Position numbers and translations under genes: made by a program. From Kingdonia uniflora (taxonomy: Eukaryota > Streptophyta > Magnoliopsida > Ranunculales > Circaeasteraceae), in NCBI GenBank assembly GCA_014058105.1, contig JACGCM010002893.1:434001-498000 (forward strand): a stretch of 64,000 bases of DNA. Direction: 5' to 3'. Of this stretch, positions 21,951 through 35,160 are shown in pieces. The notes beneath the pieces were generated by a model. The model made no database searches, had not been told where the DNA came from, and worked only from the letters and a program-made list of their open reading frames with translations. Position 1 is the first letter of the stretch. Every line of letters starts with the position of its first letter.

Positions 21951-22402
21951 TCAAATGGGGGAAGTCCCCGGGATTTTATTCCTCCCGTTACAGCTAAAAC
22001 TTGCAGCTAGCCTTGGTAGACAACATGGTGTAGCTCTGTTTAGTTTTTTGTTTTTTTTGTTTTTCAGGTTGAGGCAAGTCTGCAGGTTTAGAGATAATAT
22101 CATCATAACATTCATTGAAGCCTTCGGTTTTATTTTTAAACCAATAGTATTCTTTACTAAAGGCGAACTATTTCCAGCAGAACTGCTCCTCCGGCTTGAA
22201 AAACTTCTGCCAGAAGAGGTGAAATCTGCACCCAAGACAAGTGAAAACTAAGTTCATGATAGAAAATTATGAAAATGGCACGAGTTCTGAAGGATTCAAA
22301 TATTAAGAGAGATAAGGGAGAGATCACCTCCATTGACACTGAAGAAATCGTCTTCACAATCTGATTCCAACCACACTTTAGAATCAAAGGACTCCTTACT
22401 AC
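21951..22402 (-). pseudogene. 3' exons of an At3g27210-like conserved plant protein
   Basis: Two minus-strand exons are visible. Exon 22328-22402 encodes SKESFDSKVWLESDCEDDFF followed by SVNG. Exon 22225-21951 begins DFTSSGRSFSSRRSSS and ends ATPCCLPRLAASFSCNGRNK before a stop. The blocks WLxSDCEDDFFSVNGDFT and CCLP-SFS are the landmarks of the family that includes Arabidopsis At3g27210; its function is unknown. The two landmarks may be in different frames in the middle of the last exon, where an alternative frame reads KPADLPQPEKQKKQK. Copia element A lies 28 bp upstream of the first acceptor and no 5' exon is found beyond it, so this is probably a gene remnant. Confidence 0.6.
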
Positions 22403-22626
22403 CTGTGAGCAACGAGACATACATCAGATTGTAGAAACTAATACAAAGAATAAGAGATTCGAGAAGAACTAACTTTATTATTATTCGATCATTACAATGG
22501 AAGAAGACATTCTCCTTATATAGTTACAATTACTTAGGCGCTAAGTAAGAATATCATATATTTAGTATATATCCTATATTAGATATATTCTATATTAAAC
22601 ATATATTTTATATTCAACACTCCTCC

Positions 22627-25600
22627 TCAAGATGGAGCATAGATGTCAATCATGCCCAGCTTGTCAATCATGTCGTTAAATATTCGTCTACAAACTCCTT
22701 TCGTAAGAATATCTGCAAGTTGATCTTCCGACTTCACGAATGGAAAAAATATACACCTTTTGTCAATATTTTCTCTGATAAAGAACCGATCCACTTCAAC
22801 ATGTTTCATACGGTCATGTTGAATTGGATTGTGTGCAATCATAATCGTTGTTTTATTGTCACAGTGTAGATCCATTGCTTTCATGAGTTTAAATCCAAAA
22901 TCCTTCAATATATTCCGTATCCATAGTAGTTCACATACTCCATGAGCCATACCCCGAAACTTAGATTTTGCACTTGATCTAGCAATAACTTTTAGCTTCT
23001 TAGCTCTAAATGTCACCAAATTCCCACATATAAACGTGAAATAGCCTGAGGATGACCTCCCGTTCGTCATATCTCCTGCCCAATCTGCATCGGTGTATCC
23101 CATTTCTTCCATATCACCACCTTTCCGGAATAAGAGACATTTTCCCGGTGATTTCTTCAAGTACCTTAGTATTCAAAAGATCGCCTTCATATGTTCTTCA
23201 CTTGGATTATGCATGAATTGACTTACGATGCTAATGGCATATGCAATATCCGTTCGAGTATGGGAGAGATAAATTAGTCTTCCCACTAAGCGCTGGTACC
23301 TTCCTTTGTCACATGAAACATGGCCGGGAAACATTCCCAAGTGATGTTTCGCTTCAATCGGTGTATCTACCAGTTTGCAATCAAGCATCCCAGTTTCTGC
23401 AAGAATGTCTAATATATACTTTCGTTGAGACATGAAAATACCTTGACTTGATATTGCAACTTCAATGCCTAAGAAGTATTTTAACTGTCCCAAATCCTTC
23501 ATCTCAAATTCCCGTGACAAATAGTTCTTCAGTGCCTCCATTTCTACTTAGTCATTTCCAGTAACAACTATATCATCAACATAGACAATAAGAGGGGTAA
23601 GCTTTCCTAACTTCCATTTTATAAACAAGGTATGATCAAAATTACTTTGTCTATATCCAAATGCCTTCATGCTCTTCGAAAACTGTCCAAACCAAGCTCG
23701 TGGCGACTATTTTAACCCGTACAATGCCTTCTTTAATTTGCATATTTTTCCTCCTTCAAAATTCGTGACTCCAGGTGGTAACTCCATATATACTTCTTCT
23801 TCTAAGTCTCTATTGAGAAATACATTCTTCATGTCAAACAGTTATAATGGCCAACCTTGATTGGCTGCAAGCAAAATGAGTACACGAATAGTGTTTATCT
23901 TTACCACTGGGGCAAAGGTCTCCTCGTAATCTACACCATACGTCTGTGTATACCTTTTAGCAACTTGTCTGGCTTTATACCTATCAATACTTCTATCTAA
24001 ATTCATCTTTACAATAAAGATCCAACGACACCCAACAATACATTATCCGTGGGGTTTATCAACATGTTCCCAAGTGGAATTCTTCTGTAATGCATTCATC
24101 TCTTCATTCATGGCGTTCTTCCATCGTGGATCTGATAGTGCTTCCTGCAAATTACTAGGAATAGATATAGAGGATAATTGATTTATAGTGCAAGTAAACG
24201 ACTTAGCCAACCTATGGGTGGACATATAATCAGAAATTGGGCATTTGGCTTTAGAATTGATATCTGGTTCATAAGTAGATTTTGGAATACCTTTAGTAGG
24301 CCTTTCTGTACGTCTAGGTTGAATATCATTAATAGTGTTAGGATTAGGTAATACCTGAGGTTCGATATTCTGCGGCAGTGCTTCGGTAGATGGTGTTAGA
24401 ATGTTGGAGTCACAGACAACTTCTACTACTTCAGCTTGATCTCCCCCTGTAGTCTGATCCACTCCATTCATATAAAGTTCATCTTCAATACCCTGATCTC
24501 CCCCCTATATCTACTCTGCTTTACTTTCCTTTTCATCATCAGCTAGGTTACTACGCCTGTTCAAATTACTCATCAAATCCTCTAGTTCCTAAAACATATC
24601 CCCAATAATAGAGAACTTTCCTTCACCATCATTATGTTTCTCCCCCTGAAGGGAAGATCCCACAAAATATGTCTCCAATTCTCGAAACGAAGCATCCAAA
24701 GAGATATACACATTCCCCTCCACAGGATCATAATAACGATAACCCTTTTTAAAATCAGCATATTCAAGAAACACACACTTTCGAGCACAATGATCCAATT
24801 TTCCTCGTTGATGTTTAGGTATATGAACAAAGATAACACATCCAAAAACACGTGGTTCTAGGTTTGGCATTGCAGGGATGGTGATAAGATCATAATTTTT
24901 TTGGAAGGGGGTCTGAAATTCAATGATCCTAGATGGTATGTGGTTTATCAAGTAAGCAACAGATTTTAACGCTTCTCCCTAATAATTTAATGGCATATTC
25001 ATTCCAAAAAGAGATGCACGAACAACTTCTAACAACTGTCTATTCATTCGTTCAGCTAACCCATTTTGTTGTGGGGTATAAACATTAGAGGTTTGATGTC
25101 GAATGTCGTTATTTGTCAAGAACTCTGACATGTCATTATTAGTAAATTCTCCTCCATTATCAGATTGATACACTTGTATCCTCCTTTGGAATTGGGTCAA
25201 AACCATCTGATAATTTTTATTAAATACTTCAAAGACTTTACACTTTTATGGGTAATTAGGGATACCCACATCATACGAGTACACTCATCAATAAAAGTCA
25301 CAAAATAACGAGCTCCAGACAATGAAGGAATACGTACAGGACCCTATACATCAGAGTGAATAATACTAAAAGGTTCTGAACTTTTATTAAAACTTGGAGA
25401 GTATGTAATACGATGACTCTTAGCGAATTCACAAATATCACACTTAAACTCTGAAATACTATAATTCGAAAATAATGACGAATTTAATTTCTAAAGATAC
25501 CCGAAGGAGAGATGTCCCAGTCGCCGATGCCATAACCACACATTAGTTTTTTCTTCTTCAATTCTTCTGACTTTATTCACCTGATAAATTCTTTACTCTC

Positions 25601-26066
25601 CACTATTAGTCAGGTCCAAATAGTAGAGATTGCATTTTCTAACACCACTACCAAGAACCTGCTGAGTCACTGTGTCCTGAAAAATACATAATTGAGGCCA
25701 AAACATCACAGTACATGTAACTGCAACAGTGATCCTACTGACATACAAGATATTATATTCTAGAGTAGGAATAATAAGAACAGAGTTTAATGTCAGGGAT
25801 TTAGATATGTCAGTGGAACCTTATTCAATTATAGGAGATGAACTACCATTTGCTGCGTATATAGAAGTTTGGGTTGAAGGTGCAATGAATGATAATATGC
25901 TAGAGTCGTTTACCATGTAATCTGATGCACCAGTATCAATTAACCAAGTATTATTTAAAGAATTTACAACTAAAATACTACATTTAGTTTTCATACCTGA
26001 CTGGGCAATGTGAGAATTAGGGTTTGAGTTTAATGATACCATTGTTGTATCATCATTGGAACCCAT
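22627..26066 (-). pseudogene. Copia pol of element A (PR-IN-RT-RNase H), multiply disrupted
   Basis: Reading from 26066 down: protease (WLIDTGASDYMV), integrase with HxxH-proximal remnants and the catalytic DNGGEFTN stretch plus TPQQNGLAERMNRQLLEV (25206-24979), integrase C-terminal region (PRVFGCVIFVHIPKHQRGKL), reverse transcriptase (VYVDDIVV near 23570, then LSREFEMKDLGQLKYFLGIE), and RNase H with YTDADWAGDMTNGRSSSGYF and a final HVEVDRFFIRE / QLADILTKG block ending at 22627. In-frame stops occur in each segment, so the element is not autonomous now. Confidence 0.9.
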
Positions 26067-26069
26067 TGG

Positions 26070-26265
26070 TCGAACTGCTGCAGTAATTTTTTGGTATCTG
26101 CTACAGTAACTTCAAACTGCTACAATACTTCGAACACTACTGCTACAGTGATTTTCTGGTATCTGCTACAGTACTTCGAACTGCTACATCTACATTAACT
26201 TCAGACTGCTGCAGTAACCTCGAACTGTTACAGCTACAGTAACTTCGAACTTCGCAACATAATTA
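26070..26265. repeat. Degenerate CTGCTACAGTAACTTCGAA tandem array in element A
   Basis: About eight diverged copies of a roughly 20-bp unit (CTGCTACAGTAACTTCGAA and variants, some separated by TTTTTGGTATCTG) fill the space between the protease start codon (26066) and the primer binding site (26335), where a copia gag would be. Confidence 0.8.
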
Positions 26266-26624
26266 AGCTTCGTGACAACAATTTGCAGTGGAATTCAATT
26301 CAATTCGAAAGAACCAGGTTCAATTATCGAACCCGCTCTGATGCCATGTAGAAACTAATACAAAGAATAAGAAATTCGAGAAGGGCTAACTTTATTATTA
26401 TTCGATCATTACAATGGAAGAAGACCTTCTTCTTATATAGTTACAATTACTTGGGCGCTAAGTAAGAATATCCTATATTTAGAGAATTCTATATTTAGTA
26501 TATATCCTATATTAGGTATATTCTATATTCAACACAGATGATCCCTTTGTCATGTTTCAAAAGTAAAAAAAAAAAAGAGCTCAGGCATGTTGAATGGTTG
26601 ATGGTGTAGAATAAAGTTAGCAAG

Positions 26625-26657
26625 ATCTTGCTTTTGCTTTTGCTTTTGCTTTTGTAG
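26625..26657. repeat. CTTTTG hexanucleotide microsatellite
   Basis: About five copies of CTTTTG lie between elements A and B. Confidence 0.85.
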
Positions 26658-26860
26658 AAGATTTAGCTTATCACGGAGTGAACTAAAAGATTTCTTATGA
26701 GTAGAGATAAAACAAAACTTTATTGCTCAAACACAATCTATTACAATGTATTTATATTAATCTCTGAGGATAACTATTAAACAGACATAACAGACTAACA
26801 TATTTTATTATTATAGTTATGCTGAGTCAGTGTTGATGTGGCATTGCTGAGTCAGACGTA

Positions 26861-29800
26861 TTATTTAACATACCCCCTCAAGCTGAAGGGAGGAGACTGG
26901 ACTGAAAGCTTGAATATGAGCTGAGAAAACCTTGAAGAGGATAGTCCCTTGGTAAATATGTCTGTCACTTGATCTTTTGTGCATAAGTAGAGAACTTCAA
27001 CACAATTTTGAGTAACTAATTTCCTAATAAAGTGATAATCTATCTCAATATGTTTTATTATGGCATAGAACATGGGATTGGAGGCAAGTGAGATAGCACT
27101 AATGTTATCACACCATATGAGAGGAGGTTTATGAATGAAGATATGAAGATCTGTTAATAGAATACTTAACCATGAAAGTTGTACTGTATTAAGGGAAAGA
27201 GACCTGCATTCACTTTCTGTGGATGATCTAGCCACAGTTAGCTGCTTCTTTGCACTCCATGAGATTGGATAATTGTCAAATAAAGTGCAGTAGCCACTTG
27301 TAGATCTTCTATCACAAGGATCACATGCCCAGTCAGTATCAGAGTAGGCTGTGAGAAGACCATTACCTTTAAAGAAAAGAATGCCATGGTCAAGTGTACC
27401 TTTCACATATCTGAGTATTCTTTTTACTGTACTTAAATGAGAAGTTCTTGGGGAGTGCATGAATTGATAGACTTGGTTTACTGCAAATGCAAGATCTGGT
27501 TTTGTCCATGCAAGATATTATAGACCTTGAACCAAGGATTTGTATTGTGAGCTATCTTCAAGAAGGTCTCCATCATAGGAAGAAAGTTTGGCACCAGTAG
27601 AATAGGGTGAAGAACAAGCTTTAACACCATCCATTTTAGCTTTCTGCAAGAGTTCTAGAGCATAATTAGCTTAACTATGAAATAAGCCATCTGAGGATCT
27701 TGTGGCTTCTAACCTAAGGAAGTAGTGTAAAGATCCTAAGTCCTTCATTGCAAATCTGCTACTTAACTGTTTGATTAAAGCCTGACATAAGGTAGGAGAG
27801 CTGCCAGTAAGTAGTATATCATCTACATAGATGAGTATAATGGTCAAGGAATGTGGTGTTTTCTGAACAAATAAGGAAGTATCAGCTTTGGAAGCATGAA
27901 AATTAAGTTCAAGAAGGCTTTCAACTAGAGCTTCATACCATGCTCTTGAAGCTTGTTTAAGACCATAGAGTGACTTGTGAAGCTTACAAACATAAGAGGC
28001 ATGAAGGAAGTCAATAAAACCTAGTGGTTGCTGCATGAAGACTTCCTCTTTCAGTGTTCCATGAAGAAAAGCATTAGTAACATCAAATTTAGTTATTTTC
28101 CAGCCAAATCGAACAGCCAATGCAATGACAAGTCTGATAGTTGTAGGTTTTGCTATAGGACTGAAGGTTTCTGTATAGTAAATACTTTCTTGTTAATGAT
28201 ATCCTTTAGCCACAAGTCTGGCTTTGTATCTTTCTACAGATCCATCTGACTTTTGTTTGATTTTGAAGACCTACTTGCAACCAACTGGTTTATTGTGTGG
28301 ATGTGGTGGAACAAGGGTCCATGTACAGGTTTTTAAAAGAGCATTAAATTTTGTCACCATCGCTTCTCTCCACGGAGGGTCTTTGACTGCTTGTGTATAA
28401 CATGTGGGTACTGAGTGTGTGATAGTTATGTGAGTGAGATAAGCTGCAGGAATTGGATGTTTAGTAGACCAATATGATTTGGGTTTTGATATACCATTTT
28501 TGGCTCTAGTGGTCATATGGTGTGTGTTGAGATCAAAGTGAGGTATTGGTACTGCTCTAGGGAGCATTTGAAAAGAAGATGGTAAAGAGGGTTCAGGTTG
28601 TATAATTATAGGTTGGGAAGTAGAAGATGTTGAAAATAATGGTAGAACTGAAGGTTCAGAGGGTGATGGAAAGAGAGATGGTGGTGGGGTTGGTGAGTTA
28701 AGTGTGTGTAATAGAGAGTTGGTAGGCAAGGGTGTTGATAAAGTAGGTTGAGGTACAACAATATGAGAATTTAATATTGGATTTGAAGAGAATAAAGGAG
28801 TGGGAAAAGTAGGAACATTGACTGTAGGAGAGGGGCAGGTATTACATGACTGAGTAGATGAGTGTGTTAGAGGTGTACAAAAGGGAAAATGTTGTTCATT
28901 AAAGACAACATGTCTTGAGACTAGAATTTTTCCTGTGAGTGGGTCAATGCATCTATAGCCCCTGTGATTAAAACTATAACCAATGTTGACACGCAATTTA
29001 CTTATTTTCTCAAGTTTGTTCTTTGTGTAGGGCTTTAGCCAAGGATAACAGGCACAACCATATGATTTCAGGAATTTGTAATTTGGAAACTCGTGGAATA
29101 ACTTTTCCCAAGGTGAGACTTGGTTGAGTTGATAGGAAGGAAGTCTATTGATAAGAAATATAGAAGTTAGAAAGACTTCAGGCCAATAATGGGATGGGAG
29201 ACAACTCTGAGCAAATAAAGTTCTACTCATTTTCACTATATGTCTGTACTTTCTCTCCACAATGCCATTTTGTTCAGGTGTGTGAACACGAGAAAATTGG
29301 TGTGAAATACCAGACAAAGTAAGAAAATTTTGAAATTGAGAACTAAAATACTCACCCCCTGCATCATTGCGGATTGTTTTGATTTTCAAGTCAAGTTTAT
29401 TTTCAATGCTGGATTTAAAGGATACAAATACAGTATGAAAGTCTAATTTGGCAAAAAGAGGAAAAATCCAACAATACTTTGTGTAATCATCCACAAAGCT
29501 AACATAATACTTGAAACCAGAAGTAGAAGGTACAGGGGAAGGTCCCCACAAATCAGAATGTAATAGCTGTAATGGAAGAGTGCTTTTAGTTGCATAATTG
29601 GAAAAAGGCAGCCTCTTGCTCTTGCCTAGTTGACAGTCTAAACAAAAAGAGACTGATGAGAGCTGTCCTTGAATTGGTAAGTTGTGTTGACTGATGACTT
29701 TGTGGAGAATATGATAGGAAGGATGGCCTAGCCTTTGATGCCTTATAGTAGAGGATGTTCTTTCACCAATAAAAGTTGTTGTGTGTTTTGAGAAAGATGG

Positions 29801-30340
29801 TGTAAGATGATTGAACTTGAGAGGGTACAAACCATTTTTATGTGGTCCTTGGAAAAGCATCTTCCCCGAGTGGTTGTCCTTCACAAAGAAGGTATTTGTA
29901 TCAAAACTTAGAGTACAATTATTATTTGTGACAAACCTGTGAACAGATAACAAGTTTTGGGAAATATCTGGTACATGTAGTATTTCTTTTAGTTTGAATG
30001 TTGTAATAGGAGAAGAAAGAGATGAGACAGTGGTAGAACCTGTATTTTGGATATAGAGTCCTTGCCCACTTCCAACAGTAACTGTGTCAGATCCCTGAAA
30101 TTCTTCATGAAAAGATAAATTGCTGAGGTCAGCTATGATGTGATTTGTTGCACCAGTGTCTGCAAACCAGTAAGATTCTGAAGAGGATGATGAGGCTTGA
30201 TTTCCAGTTCTAGAAGCGACCATAGCAGCTAATCGAGGGATTGGAATCTTGCCCTGGTATGCAAAATTCATGCGGTTGTGACAATCTATTGCAGTGTGGC
30301 CAACATAGGAGCAGATTTGACATCTTGGTCTATTTGAGGT
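26861..30340 (-). pseudogene. Copia gag end and pol of element B
   Basis: The zinc knuckle CQICSYVGHTAIDCHNRMN (about 30330-30270) leads directly into a 666-codon open frame (30271-28271). This frame has protease YWFADTGATNHI, the GAG-pre-integrase block (HQRLGHPSYHILHKV), integrase (DLWGPSPVP, TIRNDAGGEYFSS, HTPEQNGIVERKYRHI) and the start of the reverse transcriptase region (WREAMVTKFNALLKTCTWTL). RT follows at 28120-27671 (DVTNAFLHGTLKEEVFMQQP, LIYVDDILLTG) and RNase H at 27460-26861 (YSDTDWACDPCDRRSTSGYC, SRFSQLIFKLSV). A few stops separate the frames. This is the best-preserved pol in the window. Confidence 0.92.
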
Positions 30341-30957
30341 TGGTGTTAACTAAGTATTGTGAGACTTGCCATGATTGTTGTTGTTGAATGAAACACCTTG
30401 ACCATAGTTGTTGTTCATGCCCTGATTGTTAGTCTGAAAGTTTTGACTGCCTTGATTTTGAAAGTGATTGCCACGACTAGATAAATTATAGGTTGATCCA
30501 CGATATGGAGGTCAACTTTGGTGATTTATGGTCGGTCAACCTGCTAAAAATACTCGTGGATTCTAATTTGATGAGGTGAATATTGAGAATAGAGGTAGCT
30601 ACTCACTCTTCCCTTCGAAGAACGAACGCAGAAATTGCCAACACAATAAGTAAATCAACAATGAACAATAAAGGACACAAAGATTTTCCCGGAGGAGGGA
30701 AGTGGAAAACCCTTGCGGATGAAAAACTACTCCCCGCGAACAATTCCCTATGATATCAAACAGGTTACAATGATCTCTCAAGCTTCTAAAGCTTTAATGG
30801 AGTCTCTTCAAACCCTAGCCTCTCTAAGGTTAATCTCATCAAAAGATTGGCTAACAAAATAACCTAAGTCCTCTTTATATACTAGAGGATAAAAAAATAC
30901 AATTAGTACGGATCTCGAGGCATAACTCTAACATCTAAGGCAAACCTACGCGAAGCT

Positions 30958-31132
30958 CATTCGAACGACTCCAAGCTCGTTCAAACGATTTTGCGATAGT
31001 TGGTCTCCAACCCTAGAAACATAACATCTCGTTCGAACGACATCTAAGCTCTTTCGAACGAGATTAACTCTTGAGCCAAAATTCCAGGGAGTACATGAGT
31101 TCGTTCGAACGACTATTAAGCTCGTTCGAATG
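30958..31132. promoter_or_regulatory. TTCGAA palindrome cluster in U3 of element C (3' LTR)
   Basis: There are five exact TTCGAA cores, three of them extended to CGTTCGAACG or one mismatch from it, within 175 bp, plus one variant (TTCAAA). On the minus strand they lie about 80 bp upstream of a TATATAAA box (30881-30874). Confidence 0.7.
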
Positions 31133-31302
31133 ACTTCGACAATTTCCCAACTTTGACAATCTCTTCAATTCGAGTTCATACCCAACAATCTCCTACTTGA
31201 AATCAAATCCCGTAACCCATCTCCAGATCTCTCAATGAATCGCTCGCACTACCTGGACCTTCAATCTTGAAGACCCACAGAAGTTGTACATGTCGTCAAC
31301 TT

Positions 31303-34300
31303 CTAAAAAGTCATCACCTTGGTAAGCATATCGGCCGAATTCACATCAGTGTGAATCTTCACAAGCTTCAACACACCATCCTCGAGGAGCGAGCCAATAT
31401 AGTGATACCGAATATCAATGTGCTTGGTTCTAGAGTAAAAAACTGAATTCTTCGCTAAGTGTATAGCGCTTTGACTATTAATATACAACTTAGGAGGGAA
31501 TTGTTCTCTACCAAGCTCTTTCATCAACCCTTTGAGCCAAACCATATCTTTGCACGCTTCTGTAGCTGTAACATATTCCGCCTCCGTCGTAGACAAAGCT
31601 ACAATCTTCTGTAGCCTAGAAACCCATATAACTGCACCATTTCTCAATGTAAAAATAAAACTACTAATGCTCTTCCGCCTATCCATGCCACCCGCCATAT
31701 CAGAATCAACGAAACCCAGTAAGTATATATGAGAACCTCCATAACATAATGCCGCATCTTGAGTCCCCTTTAGATACCTCAATATCCATTTCACAGTTCT
31801 CCAATGCTCCTTGCCTGGATTGCTCATATACCTACTAACAACTCCCATTGCTTGGGCAATATCTGGTCTTATACAAATCATAGCATACATTAGGCTACCA
31901 ACCACAGATTGATAAGGAACTTTCCGAATCTCATCGCGATCCTTATGCATCTTCGGACAACAATCCTTTGATAATTTGAAGTGACCTCCCAATGGTGTAC
32001 TAACAACTTTAGAACCATCCATATTAAACCGCTTCAGTACTTTGCCAATGTACTCAGCTTGAGACAACTTCAATTTTGGCCGCTTTTTGTCCCTCGTAAC
32101 ACGCATACCAAAAACTTGTCTCGCCGCACCCAAGTCCTTTATAGAAAACTCTTAGGATAACAGTTCCTTCAACTTAACTATCTCTCCCATGTTTGCACTT
32201 GCTACCAACATATCATCTACATACAAAAGTAAAATAATATATGAGTTTTCCGTATTCTTTATTAAACAACAGTGATCCGCATTGCTCTTCGAATATCCAT
32301 TTCTTGACATGAACTATACAAACTTTAAATACCAGTATCTCGACGCTTGTTTTAAACCGTATAAGCTCTTCTTAAGCCTACACACAAGATCTTCTTTCCC
32401 TTTAACCGAATACCCTTCTGGCTGTTTCATATAAATTTCTTCATCAAGGTTACCGTGAAGAAATGCGGTCTTGACATCAAGTTGTTCAAGATGCAAATCT
32501 TTAATAACAACTATATTCATCATAACCCGAATAGTAGGCATATTTACAACAGGAGCAAAAATCTCACCGAAATCAACGCCATCTTTATACTGAAAGCCCT
32601 TCACCACAAGTCTAACCTTGAATCTCCTTAAACCATCAGATTTCTGCTTTAGTCTATAAACCTACTTGTTGTGCAATGCCCTCTTCCCCTTCGGTAACCG
32701 AACTAAATCCCAAGTTCGATTAACTAACAATGACTGCATCTCATCATCCATAGCAAGCTCCCACTTGCTCCTAGCTTCCACATCTAAAGCCTTCTTATAA
32801 CTTTCAGGTTCACCACCATCTATAAGTAACAAGTGAATTGAAGAATTTACGTACCTTACCAAAATTCTTAGAACTCTCGGCTTCTTTTGAAGTGCTATTG
32901 GAATGTCTAAAACATAAGGTTCCTCGTTCTGATCCGGTGCATCAGACTCAACACGACTTCATTATCATCCTCTCGAGAGGGTTTATCATCTTCAATGACG
33001 ACACTTTCCTCTTCTTCACCTTGAATCCTTTTTACAGGTACTTTGAAATCTTTGTATAAGATTTCCTCATTGAATAAAACATTACGGCTCCGGATAACTT
33101 TTCGATTCTTCGCATCCCAAAACCGGTACCCAAACTCATCACCACCGTATTCAATGAAAATGTACTTCATCGACTTTGCATCTAGCTTTATCCTTGTATC
33201 CGAATTATCAAGCACATATGAGGTACAACCGAAAATACGCAAGTGATTAAGATTTACCCCTTTACTGATCCATGCATCTTCAAGAAGTCCAAAGTCTAAA
33301 GCTATTGAAGGCCCTTTGTTAATCAAGTATGTCGCCGTACTAACTGCATCCGTCCAAAAACACTTTGGTAATCCAGGGTTGAGTCTTATACTCCTCGCTC
33401 TCTCGTTTATTGTTCGGTTCATGCGTTCTACAACACTATTTTGTTGTGGTGTTTTAGGAATAGTCTTCTGTCTTCTAATCCCGTTTAATGAGCAAAAGTC
33501 TTCAAACCCGTCACTACAGTATTCACCCCCGTTATTCGACTTGAGACACTTCAGTTTAAACCCGGTTTCATTTTTAACTAGATTACGAGTAAATCTTGTA
33601 TTTATCGAACAAATCTGACTTGTTCTTCACGAAGTAGACCCACAGATTACGAGTAACATTATCGATAAAAGTAACATAGTAATGAGAACCACCAAGATAA
33701 GACACCTTGGTTAGCCCCCAAACATCCCTGTGTACAAGATCCAGTTTTCCGGGTTTCCTTGATCTTTCAGATAATTTGAAGCTGACCTTCTTCTGCTTTG
33801 CAAGAATACACTCTTCACAAAACTTGAGATCAACCTCAGCAAGACCCTCTAGCTTTCCCTTCGTTACCATTATCTTCATCCCCTTCTCACTCATGCGACC
33901 GAGCTGCTTGTGCCACGTACTTGTATCAATCCCTGGAGTAGCCGCACAAATAGTGGAAATTGCGCTTTGTGTTGTATACAATGTTCCTTGTCGCAAGCCT
34001 CGAGCTACCAACATAGCTCCCTTTGTAACCTTCCAGAAGGTTACCCCAAAGGTACATTCATATCCGATATCATCCGCCAACTTACTAACCGATATAAGGT
34101 TACGCCCCAGCTTAGGTACAAGTCACACATTCTATAAAACCAATATTCTCCCTGAAGGCAACAATAACTTAGCATTTTCCTTTTCAGTAATATTGTGTGC
34201 ACTCTTATCTGCAAGAAAGACCGTACCGAAGTTACCTTTAACAATATTAGTAAGAAAACTTACGTTCGCAATAGCATGGAAGGAAGCGCCCGAATCAACA

Positions 34301-34374
34301 ATCCAAGATTCGTTAACATCGTCACACGATAGTAGTAGAGCCTCGTTGGAACTAACCTCCTCAGTAAGGTTCAT
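31303..34374 (-). pseudogene. Copia pol of element C
   Basis: From 34374 down: protease ESWIVDSGASFHAIANVSFL, GAG-pre-integrase (TSTWHKQLGRMSEKGMKIMV, CEECILAKQKKVSFK), integrase (DLVHRDVWGLTKVSYLGGSH, and NRTINERARSIRLNPGLPKC of the C-terminal half), reverse transcriptase (LDVKTAFLHGNLDEEIYMKQ, SLYGLKQASRYWY) and RNase H (GFVDSDMAGGMDRRKSISSF, LSTTEAEYVTATEACKDMVW, RTKHIDIRYHYI). Stops occur near 32150-32310, 32650, 33425-33590 and 34110. The family resembles the Tork/TNT1 branch, judged by eye. Confidence 0.9.
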
Positions 34375-34619
34375 TGTATCTTTCTTTTCATCATCAATCT
34401 TCTTAGAAGAAGAAGAGTTGCAATCTCGCCTGAAGTAACCCTTCTTTCCACAAGTCCAATACGTACCGGGCGGCTTAGACTTCCCTCTTGACTGTGATCG
34501 ACACCTTCCAAATTTCAGCCCTTTTTTGTAAGACTTTTCTCATTCCTCGACGTTCAACATACCGTCGTTTGAACTCGAAGAGGGTTCAGATGTTCTGCGC
34601 CTATTCTCTTCACTCATAA

Positions 34620-35160
34620 TCAACGAGACTATAATGTCAAATTTAATGTCTTCCTTCCCCGATGTGTTACTCACAGCTGTAATGAATCCTTCCCAGCCTT
34701 CTGGCATCTACCCTAGAAGAGCCCACGTTCTCACCTCCTCGGTAAATATGATTTTAACGGATTCTAGTTGAGCATGTATATTATTGAACTCACTGATATG
34801 AGCTTGCACACTACCATTCTCCTTTATCTTCAAAGTAAACAAACACCGTAAAAGGTGAACCTTATTTGCCCCAGACGGTTCTGAGTACATAGCTGATAAC
34901 AACTCCATTAAACCCTTCATGGTCGTAACTTTGGAGATCATGTGTAGAATTTGAGATTACAACGCTAACCTAACGGTTCCAAGCGCTTTACGATCTAATC
35001 GCGCCCACTTAGCAGTATCAAAATCTACTGGCTTCATCTCAGTTCCACCCAGTGGTAAATCAAGATCCTTCTGATAAAGGTAATCTTCTATCTGCATCTT
35101 CCACACTCCAAAATTCAACTCATTGAACTTTGTGATCTTCAACTTCTCCTGATCGGCCAT
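34620..35160 (-). pseudogene. Copia gag of element C
   Basis: It starts MADQEKLKITKFNELNFGVW at 35160 with KMQIEDYLYQKDL and continues after a stop with MISKVTTMKGLMELLSAMYS and ENGSVQAHISEFNNIHAQLE, the UBN2 gag domain. A zinc-knuckle remnant (YWTCGKKGYFRRDC) follows near 34450. Confidence 0.88.

Larger units (their letters stand above)
22430..26534 (-). mobile_element. Copia element A (4.1 kb), gag-less, intact ends
   Basis: The LTRs are 26347-26534 (5') and 22430-22619 (3'), about 190 bp with TG...CA ends. The primer site TGGCATCAGAGC is at 26346-26335 and a polypurine tract (GAGGAGGAG on the minus strand) adjoins the 3' LTR near 22620-22630. A perfect 5-bp duplication CAGAT lies at 22425-22429 and 26535-26539. 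The pol gene is in copia order but broken. No gag is visible; a repeat array occupies its place. Confidence 0.95.

Noticed and set aside
26625..26657. Repeated CTTTTG as a possible array of functional sites
   Set aside because: A simple microsatellite without spacers or flanking structure; no CRISPR-like organisation exists anywhere in the window.
33707..34438. 243-codon plus-strand open frame
   Set aside because: It is the antisense shadow of the copia C protease and integrase region, with no motif of its own.
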